A DNA stretch of 64,000 nt from assembly GCF_916700565.1 (NCBI RefSeq), contig NZ_CAKAKO010000004.1, positions 744,001 to 808,000 on the forward strand. The letters are read 5' to 3'. The notes under the pieces are model-generated. The model worked only from the letters and a program-made list of their open reading frames with translations, searched no databases and was not told the DNA's origin. Source of the stretch: Xenophilus sp. Marseille-Q4582 (GTDB lineage Bacteria > Pseudomonadota > Gammaproteobacteria > Burkholderiales > Burkholderiaceae_C). This document shows, in pieces, positions 40,792 through 50,700 of this stretch; positions within the stretch are counted from its first letter, which is position 1, and every line of letters starts with the position of its first letter. The position numbers and the translations under genes were made by a program.

Positions 40792-41320
40792 TGCATCCTG
40801 CGTGATGCAGCCGCTTCGCCGCGATATATGCCTGCGAGGCCATTTCTGCTGTTTCAAAGTACCCAAGGTGCTTGGTCTTCCCTTGGATTCGAATGTTTGC
40901 GCTGTATGCGCGCTCGCGCTTCCTCTTGTTGCAGAAGACGCCCATTGGCATCTTCTGCCCCCGAGAGACTGAGTAGACGTTTTGCTGATTGACAACGCGA
41001 CGCACATCTCTCAGGTTTTGCATCCTGTTGTCGGTGCGGATCCCATTGATGTGGTCAATCTCATGCTCCGGCCATTCGTCATGGACGTAGAGCCATGCAA
41101 GCCGGTGTGCCCAATGCGCTCGGTCAAAAACTCCAATTGACACGTATCCGTTGGATATGCCTCCGGCAGTCTGCCCAGCATACCTGCCGTTCCATGCCGC
41201 ACATGCGCGCAGGTCGCGGAACATGGAGAGCGGGCGTTTCATCCATGTGAATATTCCAGTGCTCGCGTCGTAGTGAAGAAGCTCGCGCAGACGCGCGGCG
41301 GTAAGATCATGGGTAGCCAT
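40784..41320 (-). CDS. HNH homing endonuclease with AP2 domain
   Basis: A 178-residue protein. HRLAWLYVHDEWPEHEIDHINGIRTDNRMQNL is the HNH core; the C-terminus (GVFCNKRKRERAYSANIRI, HLGYFETAEMASQAYIAAK) is an AP2/ERF DNA-binding domain. Such HNH-AP2 genes are mobile homing endonucleases in phages. It is transcribed against the lysis genes. I use ATG 41320; two earlier in-frame ATG codons extend it by up to 15 residues. Confidence 0.85.
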   Translation of the reverse strand: MATHDLTAARLRELLHYDASTGIFTWMKRPLSMFRDLRACAAWNGRYAGQTAGGISNGYVSIGVFDRAHWAHRLAWLYVHDEWPEHEIDHINGIRTDNRMQNLRDVRRVVNQQNVYSVSRGQKMPMGVFCNKRKRERAYSANIRIQGKTKHLGYFETAEMASQAYIAAKRLHHAGCTI

Positions 41321-41345
41321 GAGACGGTACTTTCGTCGATTGGTT

Positions 41346-41379
41346 AGAGCCCGCATGGTGTGCAACCACCTTGCGGGCT
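41346..41379. repeat. Inverted repeat upstream of the HNH-AP2 gene
   Basis: GAGCCCGCA (41346-41354) and TGCGGGCTC (41371-41379) form a perfect 9-bp stem, with TGGT/ACCA able to extend the hairpin inside. It lies in the leader of the nuclease gene and downstream of the integrase. No T run follows on the minus strand, so a structural or regulatory role is as likely as termination. Confidence 0.45.
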
Positions 41380-41502
41380 CGCCTATTTTCTACTGGTGTT
41401 CTGTACAGCGCAAGGCCTACGACTCGCTGACGCGATGAGCGGCAGGTAGCCGCCGTGCGGGTGGGCGGCGCGGCGCAGGATGTAGAGGGTGCAGAACATG
41501 GC

Positions 41503-42447
41503 TCAGATGCGGGCTGCGATCTGCTCTGCCGACTCTCTGTAATAGTTCTCCATCAGCGTCTTCAAGTTCTTGTGACGGCTGATGCGGGCCAGGGTCATGA
41601 CGTCCATCCGTCTTGAAAGCATGGTCAGGGCGAAAGCGCGCGCGTCGTGGAATGTCAGGCCGTCGATGAGAAGTTCGTCGGTCATGTCTGAGAACGTGGC
41701 GCTTGCCGTGCCTGGAGCAATGCTGAACGGGCCGTACTTGGCGAACAGGGCCGCCCCCTTTCTTGCGAGCGGTATCTTCACCGGCGCCGAGGCCTTGCCA
41801 CTCGACTTGTCGCGCTCCAGAACAGCGATTTTCCCCACGACCTCCGCCCTCAGGATTTCGCCCAGGCGCATGCCGGTGTGGAGGGCGATGTGGAACGCGT
41901 GAATCGTCTGTATCTCCCGGGCGTTTCGGTTCTTTGCCCGGAGGACTCGCTTGATGAGCTTCCACGTCCAAACCTGATGCCGTGGTGGGTTGTGCTCAGG
42001 CATCCGCACGCCATCGCAGGGGTTCTTTTCGATCACCTTCCAGTCTTCGGCCGCGAGTCGGAAGAGGCTGCGGAGCACGCTGAAATGCCGGATCACCGTA
42101 GATCCGCTGACCGTCTTCAAGCGGTCATCTCGCCATTCACCAAGGCGCACGCTGGAGATTGAGGCGATGGGAGTGTTCTCACCCAGGAATTCCATCGCCT
42201 CCAGCAGTCGGCGCTCCTCCCAGGCGGCCGCCCCCGGCGCCTTGTCCCTGGCGGCTGTGGCAAGGTACTTGGCCGAGGCCTGACCGAGAGTCAGGCCGCC
42301 AGACCCTTTCAGGGCGTCAAGCTCCAGTTCAGTGTCCCTGGCCCACTTCTGCGCATCCCGCTTGGTGTCGAACACCTTGCTTTTTCGGATGCCATGCTTC
42401 TGGACTTCGGCCCTCCAGCCGTCTCGGAACTTTCGGATGTGGGCCAT
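41503..42447 (-). CDS. int: Tyrosine-type phage integrase
   Basis: A 314-residue tyrosine recombinase. An N-terminal AP2-like arm-binding region is followed by a core-binding domain (LGQASAKYLATAARD) and the catalytic domain: R194 (HTGMRLGEIL), H267-x2-R270 (FHDARAF), H292 (ISRHKNL), Y302/Y303 (NYY). It catalyses insertion and excision at attP/attB. It lies 100 bases from the junction with comEC, on the minus strand. Two 9-base repeats GTGCGGGAT at 42448-42456 and 42460-42468 may be arm sites. Confidence 0.94.
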   Translation of the reverse strand: MAHIRKFRDGWRAEVQKHGIRKSKVFDTKRDAQKWARDTELELDALKGSGGLTLGQASAKYLATAARDKAPGAAAWEERRLLEAMEFLGENTPIASISSVRLGEWRDDRLKTVSGSTVIRHFSVLRSLFRLAAEDWKVIEKNPCDGVRMPEHNPPRHQVWTWKLIKRVLRAKNRNAREIQTIHAFHIALHTGMRLGEILRAEVVGKIAVLERDKSSGKASAPVKIPLARKGAALFAKYGPFSIAPGTASATFSDMTDELLIDGLTFHDARAFALTMLSRRMDVMTLARISRHKNLKTLMENYYRESAEQIAARI

Positions 42448-42544
42448 GTGCGGGATCGTGTGCGGGATTCTGCGCGGGGAGCTACTTTATCCCGACTTGT
42501 CGCGCACAGCGACAGAGTCCGGCTGGGTGCGCCTGTTTCCCCGT

Positions 42545-42580
42545 AAATCACTGCGCTGCGCCCGCACCATGGCAGCAAGA
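42545..42580. other. Right attachment site region (attR), inferred
   Basis: Phage sequence gives way to the comEC reading frame here. An in-frame stop (TAA, 42544-42546) lies just upstream and the conserved PHHGSKTSS segment starts at 42562. The exact core cannot be set because the left attachment site is outside the window. Confidence 0.6.
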
Positions 42581-42828
42581 CCTCGAGCAGCGAGGCCCTG
42601 CTCGACGCGGTGAGGCCGCGCCTCGCGCTCGTGCAAAGCGGCTGGCGCAACCGCTTCGGCCACCCCGCCCCCGAAGTGACGGCGCGCCTGCGCGAGCGTG
42701 GCATCGCCGTCGTGGATTCGCCGCACTGCGGCGCTGCGCGCTGGTCCAGCCTGCGCCCCGCGCGGTTGCATTGCGAGCGCCTGCAGGCGCCGCGCTACTG
42801 GCAGCACGGCCCGCCGCCCGCGGGTTGA
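42547..42828 (+). pseudogene. comEC: comEC, 3' fragment cut by the prophage
   Basis: The frame reads RPHHGSKTSSSEALLDAV, SGWRNRFGHPAPEV, then a 40-residue tail to a stop at 42828. This is the end of the metallo-beta-lactamase-like domain of ComEC/Rec2, the inner-membrane channel for DNA uptake. There is no start codon or ribosome site, and phage DNA replaces everything upstream. The 5' part should lie beyond the left end of the prophage, outside the window. Confidence 0.88.
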
Positions 42829-42953
42829 CCGGCGGTGCGCCCGGGGCCGCCGGAAGCACAGGAAGGAGGACGGCCTCGCATCAGGGCGCCAGCGCGGGGC
42901 CGGCAGGTGGTCCTGAACTTGCTAAGCTATGGCGCAAGGAGATGGTCGTTCAA

Positions 42954-44471
42954 ATGCACAAGTTCGATGAAATGTATGAGCGGCTGCCCTATGACGGGGC
43001 CGCGATTCGTCAACACTACCAACGGTACGACCAATGGCTCGCGAAGCAACCGCAGGAGGTGATGAACTCCCGGCGCGAGGAGGCGGAGATGATCTTCCGC
43101 CGGGTGGGGATCACCTTCGCCGTGTACGGCGCGAAGGACGAGGACGGCTCGGGCACCGAGCGCCTCATTCCCTTCGACCTGCTGCCGCGCATCATCCCGG
43201 CCGACGAATGGAGCGCGATGGAAAAGGGGCTGGTGCAGCGCGTCACCGCGCTCAACCGCTTCATCCATGACGTCTACCACGGCCAGGAGATCGTCAAGGC
43301 CGGCATCATCCCGGCCGAGCAGATCAACCGCAACGCGCAGTTCCGCCCCGAGATGATCGGCGTGGATGTGCCCAACGGCATCTACTCCAACATCTCGGGC
43401 ATCGACATCGTGCGCGCGCCCGACAGCGGCGGCAAGGGCGAGTACTACGTGCTCGAGGACAACCTGCGCGTGCCCAGCGGCGTGAGCTACATGCTCGAGA
43501 ACCGCAAGATGATGATGCGGCTCTTCCCGGAGCTGTTCGCGCAGAACCGCGTGGCGCCGGTGGCCCATTACCCCGACCTGCTGCTCGAGACCCTGCGCGC
43601 CAGCGCGCCGCCGGCCACGGCCGAGCCCACGGTGGTGGTGCTCACGCCCGGGATGTACAACAGCGCCTACTTCGAGCACGCCTTCCTCGCGCAGCAGATG
43701 GGCGTGGAGCTGGTCGAAGGGCAGGACCTGTTCGTCAAGGACGATTTCGTCTACATGCGCACCACGCGCGGCCCGCGCCGCGTCGACGTGATCTACCGCC
43801 GCGTGGACGACGACTTCCTCGACCCCGAGGTGTTCCGCCCCAATTCGACGCTGGGATGCGCCGGCCTGATGCGCGCCTACAAGGCCGGCAACGTGGTGAT
43901 CTGCAATGCCGTGGGCACGGGCGTGGCGGACGACAAGTCCATCTACCCCTACGTGCCCAAGATGATCGAGTTCTACCTGGGCGAGCAGCCGATCCTCAAG
44001 AACGTGCCGACCTGGATGTGCCGCAACCCGGACGACCTCGCCTACGTGCTTGCGCACATGGAAGAGCTCGTCGTCAAGGAAGTGCATGGCGCGGGCGGCT
44101 ACGGCATGCTGATCGGTCCGGCGGCGACGAAAGCCGAGATCGACGAGTTCCGCGAAGTGGTGCGGGCCAAGCCCGACGGCTACATCGCCCAGCCCACGCT
44201 GAGCCTGTCCACCTCGCCCACCTTCGTCGACTCGGGCATCGCGCCGCGCCACATCGACCTGCGGCCCTTCGTGCTCTCGGCCAAGGAAGTGACGATGGTG
44301 CCGGGCGGCCTGACCCGCGTGGCGCTCAAGGAAGGCTCGCTGGTGGTCAACTCCTCGCAGGGGGGCGGCACCAAGGACACCTGGATCCTGGAGTCGGACA
44401 GGCGCTTCGGTGCCCAGTCGCAAAGCCAGTCGCAGGGCGGCCAGACGCAGACGCAGTCGCAGTCGGCCTGA
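42954..44471 (+). CDS. Circularly permuted ATP-grasp protein (DUF404/DUF407)
   Basis: A 505-residue protein of the CP_ATPgrasp family: RNAQFRPEMIGVDVPNGIYSNISGID, YYVLEDNLRVPSGVSYMLENR, KEVHGAGGYGMLIGP. The family forms peptide-like amide bonds using ATP. It pairs with the alpha-E gene 21 bases downstream. AAGGAG ends at 42941; I chose ATG 42954, though an ATG at 42942 touches the ribosome site. A glutamine/serine-rich tail (SQSQSQGGQTQTQSQ) ends the protein. Confidence 0.85.
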   Translation: MHKFDEMYERLPYDGAAIRQHYQRYDQWLAKQPQEVMNSRREEAEMIFRRVGITFAVYGAKDEDGSGTERLIPFDLLPRIIPADEWSAMEKGLVQRVTALNRFIHDVYHGQEIVKAGIIPAEQINRNAQFRPEMIGVDVPNGIYSNISGIDIVRAPDSGGKGEYYVLEDNLRVPSGVSYMLENRKMMMRLFPELFAQNRVAPVAHYPDLLLETLRASAPPATAEPTVVVLTPGMYNSAYFEHAFLAQQMGVELVEGQDLFVKDDFVYMRTTRGPRRVDVIYRRVDDDFLDPEVFRPNSTLGCAGLMRAYKAGNVVICNAVGTGVADDKSIYPYVPKMIEFYLGEQPILKNVPTWMCRNPDDLAYVLAHMEELVVKEVHGAGGYGMLIGPAATKAEIDEFREVVRAKPDGYIAQPTLSLSTSPTFVDSGIAPRHIDLRPFVLSAKEVTMVPGGLTRVALKEGSLVVNSSQGGGTKDTWILESDRRFGAQSQSQSQGGQTQTQSQSA

Positions 44472-44492
44472 ACGAAGAGGGAGACCCAGAAC

Positions 44493-45449
44493 ATGCTTTC
44501 ACGCACCGCCGACCACCTCTACTGGATGTCGCGCTACACCGAGCGCGCCGAGAACACGGCGCGCATGCTCGACATCAACTACCAGACCTCCCTGCTGCCC
44601 CAGTCGGCCGAAGTGGCCCAGCTGGGCTGGCAGGGCGTGCTGTCGATCAGCGAACTGCGCCCGGCCTACTTCGCCAAGCACGACAGCATCACGCCCGAAG
44701 GCGTGATGGAGTTCATGGTCAAGGACGAAAGCAACCCGTCCTCCATCGTTTCCTGCCTGCGGGCCGCGCGCGAGAACGCGCGTGCCGTGCGCGGCGCGCT
44801 GACCACCGAGTCGTGGGAAACGCAGAACACGACCTGGCTCGACGTCAACCGCATGCTGCGCATCGGCCAGTTCGAGCGCGACCCGGGCGCCTTCTTCGAA
44901 TGGGTCAAGTTCCGCTCGCACCTCTCGCGCGGCGTCACGCTGGGCACCATGCTGCAGGACGAGGCCTTCTACTTCTCGCGCCTGGGCACCTTCCTGGAGC
45001 GGGCCGACAACACGGCGCGCCTGGTGGACGTGAAGTTCCATGCCATGGGCAGCGAGTTCTTCGGCGCCGGCACGGACGAGAACCAGGAGTACGACTTCTA
45101 CCATTGGAGCGCGATCCTGCGCAGCGTCTCGGCCTTCGAGGTCTACCGCAAGGTCTACCGCGACGTGATCAAGCCCGAGCGCGTGGCCGAGCTGCTGATC
45201 CTGCGCGCCGACATGCCGCGCTCGCTGCACCACAGCCTGGGCGAGGTGGTGGCCAACCTGGCCAAGGTGGCCAACGACCAGAGCGCCGAGACGCAGCGCC
45301 GTGCCGGCCGCCTGCTGGCCGAGCTGCAGTACGGCCGCGTGGACGAGATCCTGGCCACCGGCCTGCACGCCTACCTCACGCAGTTCCTGGACCGCGTGAA
45401 CGAGCTGGGGGCGCGCATCAGCCAGGATTTCCTGGTGCCCGCGCATTAA
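44493..45449 (+). CDS. Alpha-E domain protein (DUF403)
   Basis: A 318-residue, almost wholly helical protein: SRTADHLYWMSRYTERAENTARMLD and YFSRLGTFLERADNTARLVDVK are the duplicated DUF403/alpha-E motifs. It is the usual partner of the circularly permuted ATP-grasp protein in a predicted peptide-synthesis or protein-modification system. The transglutaminase-like third member often seen with them is not here. Confidence 0.85.
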   Translation: MLSRTADHLYWMSRYTERAENTARMLDINYQTSLLPQSAEVAQLGWQGVLSISELRPAYFAKHDSITPEGVMEFMVKDESNPSSIVSCLRAARENARAVRGALTTESWETQNTTWLDVNRMLRIGQFERDPGAFFEWVKFRSHLSRGVTLGTMLQDEAFYFSRLGTFLERADNTARLVDVKFHAMGSEFFGAGTDENQEYDFYHWSAILRSVSAFEVYRKVYRDVIKPERVAELLILRADMPRSLHHSLGEVVANLAKVANDQSAETQRRAGRLLAELQYGRVDEILATGLHAYLTQFLDRVNELGARISQDFLVPAH

Positions 45450-45457
45450 CGGGCCCC

Positions 45458-45531
45458 CGCGCTTCCCCGCTTCGCGAGGGCCGCTGCCCCCCGAGGGCGC
45501 GCGTTTTTCCTTGGGGCGGCCCCGGCGGAAC
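45458..45531. repeat. Comamonadaceae-style GC-rich intergenic repeat
   Basis: A CGCTTCGCGAGGGCCGCTGC - CCCCCGAGGGCGCGCG - TTTTTCCTTGGGGCGG sequence resembles a palindromic intergenic element recurring in genomes of this family. The hairpin followed by T residues can end transcription of the ATP-grasp operon. The family match is from memory, not a search. Confidence 0.5.
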
Positions 45532-45566
45532 AACATGTGCGCCCAGCGCCCAGGTTGCGCAGTAGC

Positions 45567-46310
45567 ATGCCGGCCGTGAACCGCCTCGCCCCGTCCCTGC
45601 CCGCCTGCCCCTCCTGCCGCCACCCGATGGAGGTCCATCGGCTGAGCACGCACCTGGGCGTGGCCACCGAGCTGGACATCTGCTTCGGCTGCCAGGGCAT
45701 CTGGTTCGATCCGAAGGAAAGCCAGCGCCTCGCGCCCGAGGCCGTGCTGCAGCTGTTCGAGCTGCTGCACCGCCACCGCGACGACGCCCACATGCCGCTG
45801 GCCGAGCAGCTGAACTGCCCGCACTGCCGGCGCACGCTGGCGCACGGCTTCGACGTGGTGAAGACCGGCCGCTACGTGACCTACCGCTGCCCGCAGCAGC
45901 ACGGGCGCTTCGCCACCTTCTCGTCCTTCATGATCGAAAAAGGCTTCGTGCGCCTGCTCACGAAGGTCGAGATCGAGGACCTGGCGCGCCGCGTGGACGC
46001 CATCAGTTGCAGCGGCTGCGGGGCGCCGGTGGACATCCGCCGCGACCACGCCTGCCCCTTCTGTCGCGCGCCGTTCTCGCTGCTGGACCCGCAGGCCGTG
46101 GACCAGGCGCTCAAGCGCCATGCCTCGGGCGCCGCAGCGGCCCAGCGCGGCCCGGTGGCGCGCCCGGCCGGCACCGTGGACATCGCCGATGCGCTCACGG
46201 CCATCGAACGCGACCGCCAGCGGGCGCTGCGGGAAGAGAAGGAATCCCACCCGCGTGCCGATCTGTGGGCGGCTGGGCTGGAACTGGTGTGGCAGGTGCT
46301 GGTGCGCTGA
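45567..46310 (+). CDS. Zinc-ribbon (TFIIB-type) protein
   Basis: A 247-residue protein with three Cys-rich sites: CPSCRHPM, CFGCQGIWFDPKE and a third set (NCPHCRR, SCSGCGAPVDIRRDHACPFC). The family is called TFIIB-type zinc ribbon protein and its role is unknown. I chose ATG 45567. It is separated from the ATP-grasp operon by a repeat, so it is probably its own unit. Confidence 0.75.
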   Translation: MPAVNRLAPSLPACPSCRHPMEVHRLSTHLGVATELDICFGCQGIWFDPKESQRLAPEAVLQLFELLHRHRDDAHMPLAEQLNCPHCRRTLAHGFDVVKTGRYVTYRCPQQHGRFATFSSFMIEKGFVRLLTKVEIEDLARRVDAISCSGCGAPVDIRRDHACPFCRAPFSLLDPQAVDQALKRHASGAAAAQRGPVARPAGTVDIADALTAIERDRQRALREEKESHPRADLWAAGLELVWQVLVR

Positions 46311-46425
46311 GCGAAGGTGGCCGATCTGCGGGCCGCACCAGGTGGGTGTCCGCCTCCCAAGCTTGACGGTGCTGCCGCGCTGCGCGGCAGGCGAAGCCGG
46401 CACTGCTGATGCGGCGCCTCGCGGC

Positions 46426-47924
<1,499 letters not shown>

Positions 47925-47928
<4 letters not shown>

Positions 47929-48731
47929 GGCGGTGCGGTCTCCGTGTCGTGGTGTTCGCCGGCGATCACGCAATGCACCTGCGCGGCCTCCAGCAGTTCG
48001 GGGAAGGGCGCGGGCGGCGGCGCGTCGGTGAACAGGCGGTCGATGCGCGCCAGCGGTGCCAGCGCCACCATGGCGGGCCGGTGGAACTTGCTGGCGTCGG
48101 CCGCCAGCCAGACCTCGCGGCCCTGTGCAAGGATGGCCTGCGCCACCTTCACTTCGCGCAGGTCGAAGTCGCGCACCGTGGCGCCCGTCGCATCGGCCTC
48201 GATGCCCGAGCAGCCCAGCAGCGCGATGTCGACCTTGAACTGGCGCAGGAAGTCGATGGTGGCTTCGCCGACCACGGCCCGGTCGCGCGCGCGCACGCTG
48301 CCGCCGGCCACGATCACCTCGCATTGGGGGTTGTCGACCAGGATGTGGGCCACGTGCAGGTTGTTGGTGATCACGCGCAGGCCGCGGTGCTGCAACAGGG
48401 CCCGCGCGATGGCCTCGGCCGTGGTGCCGATGTTGAGCATCAGCGAGCAGTCGGCCGGCACGCGCGCCGCCACGGCGCGCGCGATGCGGGCCTTGCCCTC
48501 GGCATGCAGGGTGGCGCGCTGCGGGTGGGCGATGTTCTCGGTGGTGGAGCCGGGCACGCGCACGCCGCCGTGAAAGCGCGCGAGCAGGCCGGCATCGGCC
48601 AGGCGCTGCACGTCACGGCGCACGGTCTGCAGCGTCACACCCAGCCGCTCGGCCAGGTGCTCCACGCTCGCGGTGCCCTGCTGGCGCACCAGCTCCAGCA
48701 GGTGCAGCTGGCGGGGGTTGGAACTGTTCAC
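47925..48731 (-). CDS. glpR: GlpR, DeoR-family repressor of glycerol genes
   Basis: A 268-residue regulator. The N-terminal helix-turn-helix ([24 protein letters not shown]) is followed by the DeoR sensor domain ([35 protein letters not shown]). It should repress glpK and glpD when glycerol-3-phosphate is absent. The start is uncertain; GTG 48731 gives a normal length. It diverges from glpD over 130 bp containing the repeat operator. Confidence 0.9.
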
Positions 48732-48756
48732 GGATGACACGGGCTGAACTTTAAAC

Positions 48757-48770
48757 CGAAACGAAACGAA
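48757..48770. promoter_or_regulatory. Candidate GlpR operator (CGAAA direct repeats)
   Basis: CGAAACGAAACGAA is three consecutive copies of a 5-base repeat between divergent glpR and glpD. DeoR-family regulators bind such pentamer repeats, and GlpR sites of beta-proteobacteria are reported to be of this kind. The ends overlap the earlier in-frame ATG of glpD, favouring the later start. Confidence 0.6.
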
Positions 48771-48865
48771 TGGACATTGCGCAAAAACGCGCCGAAAATC
48801 GCGCCATAGCGAATCGATTGGAAAGAAATCGAGCCGCGCTGTCTGGAACACAGGAACGCTTGCTC

Positions 48866-50470
48866 ATGAATGACGCTGTGCGGGGTGCTGCGGCCCCCTC
48901 CACCTCTGCCCACGGCCCTGCGGCCGCAGGTTTCGATGTCGACGTGCTCGTGGTGGGGGGCGGCATCAATGGATGCGGCATCGCGCGCGACCTGGCCGGC
49001 CGCGGCTGGCGCGTGTTGCTGGCCGAGAAGGACGACCTGGCCTCGCACACCTCTTCGGCCTCCACCAAGCTGATCCACGGCGGCCTGCGCTACCTGGAGT
49101 ACTACGAGTTCTCGCTGGTGCGCAAGGCGCTGCAGGAGCGCGAGGTGCTGCTCAAGAGCGCGCCGCACATCATGGGGCCGCTGCGCTTCGTGATGCCGCA
49201 CGACGCCGACATGCGGCCGGCCTGGATGGTGCGCATGGGCCTGTTCCTGTACGACCACCTGGCCAAACGCGAGGTGCTGCCCGGCTCGCGCGGCGTGGAC
49301 CTGCGCAAGCACCCGGCCGGTGCGCCGTTGAAGGCGCGCTACACGCGCGGCTTCGTGTACTCGGACGGCTGGGTGGACGATGCGCGGCTGGTGGTGCTCA
49401 ACGCGCTGGACGCGCGCGAGCGCGGCGCCGAGGTGCTGACGCGCACCCGCGTGGTGTCGGCGCAACGCACGGCCGAAGGCTGGCAGGCGCTGCTGGAAGG
49501 TCCCGACGGCCTGATGCGCAGCGTGCGCGCCCGCGCGCTGGTCAACGCCGCCGGGCCCTGGGCCGAATCCTTCCTGCGCGGCGTGGCCAAGCCGGCGGCC
49601 GGCGAGGCGCTGGCCACCAAGAGCCTGCGTCTGGTCAAGGGCAGCCACATCGTGGTGCCGCGCATCTTCGACCACGACCATGCCTACATCTTCCAGAACC
49701 CCGACAAGCGCATCATCTTCGCCATCCCGTACCAGCAGGACTACACGCTGATCGGTACCACCGACGTGGAGGTGCAGGGCGAGCCGGGCACGGCGCGCAT
49801 CGACGACAGCGAGATCGCCTACCTGTGCGAACAGGCCAGCCGCTACTTCGAGAAGCCCGTGACGCCCGAGCAGGTGGTGTGGACCTACGCCGGCGTGCGC
49901 CCGCTGCTGGACGATGCCTCGGGCGACCCCTCGGCCGTCACGCGCGACTACCTGCTGGAGCGCCACACCGACGGCGCGCCGCTGCTGTCGGTGTGGGGCG
50001 GCAAGATCACCACCTTCCGCAAGCTGGCCGAGGACGCGGCCGACGCGGTCGGCCAGATGCTGGGCGACGCGCGCGAGCCGTGGACCGAGGGCGCCTTCCT
50101 GGCCGGTGGCGACCTGGCCGCCTGGGTGGGCGGCGCCACGGCGGGCGAAACGCCGCAGCAGCTGCTGCAGCGCTTCGTGGCCGCCGTGCAGGTGCGCTGG
50201 CCCTGGCTGCCGCAGGCGCTGGCGCAGCGCCTGGCCCAGGCCTACGGCACGCGCGTGGCCGCGCTGATCGGCCCGGCCGGCCAGCTGGCCGACCTCGGCG
50301 CGCAGGTGGCGCCGGGCCTGTACGAGCGCGAATTGCACTACCTGCAGCACCAGGAATGGGCGACCCGGGCCGACGACGTGCTGTGGCGACGCTCCAAGCT
50401 GGGCCTGCGCCTGGACGCCGCGCAGCGCGCCGCCGTCGACGCCTGGATGCGGGCCCACGCCAAGCCCTGA
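48866..50470 (+). CDS. glpD: Aerobic glycerol-3-phosphate dehydrogenase
   Basis: A 534-residue FAD enzyme: the dinucleotide fold VDVLVVGGGINGCGIARDLAGRG, then SASTKLIHGGLRYLEYYEF and a conserved DYTLIGTTDVEVQGEP. It oxidises glycerol-3-phosphate to dihydroxyacetone phosphate at the membrane and passes electrons to quinone. Start ATG 48866 with AGGA upstream lies after the operator. It completes the glp regulon with glpK and glpR. Confidence 0.95.
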   Translation: MNDAVRGAAAPSTSAHGPAAAGFDVDVLVVGGGINGCGIARDLAGRGWRVLLAEKDDLASHTSSASTKLIHGGLRYLEYYEFSLVRKALQEREVLLKSAPHIMGPLRFVMPHDADMRPAWMVRMGLFLYDHLAKREVLPGSRGVDLRKHPAGAPLKARYTRGFVYSDGWVDDARLVVLNALDARERGAEVLTRTRVVSAQRTAEGWQALLEGPDGLMRSVRARALVNAAGPWAESFLRGVAKPAAGEALATKSLRLVKGSHIVVPRIFDHDHAYIFQNPDKRIIFAIPYQQDYTLIGTTDVEVQGEPGTARIDDSEIAYLCEQASRYFEKPVTPEQVVWTYAGVRPLLDDASGDPSAVTRDYLLERHTDGAPLLSVWGGKITTFRKLAEDAADAVGQMLGDAREPWTEGAFLAGGDLAAWVGGATAGETPQQLLQRFVAAVQVRWPWLPQALAQRLAQAYGTRVAALIGPAGQLADLGAQVAPGLYERELHYLQHQEWATRADDVLWRRSKLGLRLDAAQRAAVDAWMRAHAKP

Positions 50471-50630
50471 GAAGCTGTGAACGAATCCGACATGCCCGCT
50501 CATCCCGCCAAAACGCCCGCACTCATCGTTGCAAATGCTCGCCATAGCCCGAGCTATGGCTGCGCTTTGCGCCTCGATTGCGAACGTTTTGACGCTCTGC
50601 TCGGTCACGCCGAATTCATTCACAGCTTCT
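50470..50630. repeat. 161-bp MITE-like element with 17-bp terminal inverted repeats
   Basis: AGAAGCTGTGAACGAAT at 50470-50486 and ATTCATTCACAGCTTCT at 50614-50630 are inverted repeats with one mismatch. Inside lies GCCATAGC-CCGA-GCTATGGC, a perfect 8-bp hairpin. Both strands have short open frames (such as MNEFGVTEQSVKTFAIEAQ on the minus strand) that I recall being annotated repeatedly in related genomes, implying a dispersed repeat. It begins at the glpD stop. Confidence 0.7.
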
Positions 50631-50700
50631 GAGGGCGCCGCGCCCGCAGCAGCCCTGTCGGACTTGGCCTACAGTTGCCCCTTTCCCGAACTGCGCCGCT

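Larger units (their letters stand above)
1..42560. mobile_element. Siphovirus-type prophage, left end outside the window
   Basis: One continuous phage genome can be read here: immunity region, replication genes, antiterminator, terminase, portal, capsid, tail, lysis genes and integrase. Genes overlap by 1 to 4 bases through most of the length, as in an active phage. The right end is the integrase followed by an interrupted comEC gene. The left attachment site is not in the window. Every core module I would expect is open, so the prophage looks intact, apart from one possible frame break near 5,172. Its type (long non-contractile tail) is inferred from the lambda-like tail chaperone and tape measure and from the absence of sheath genes. 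Confidence 0.93.

Noticed and set aside
42159-42953. N-terminal extension of the ATP-grasp frame back to 42,159
   Set aside because: The frame crosses the integrase start and the comEC fragment; known family members begin near the ATG at 42,942-42,954.
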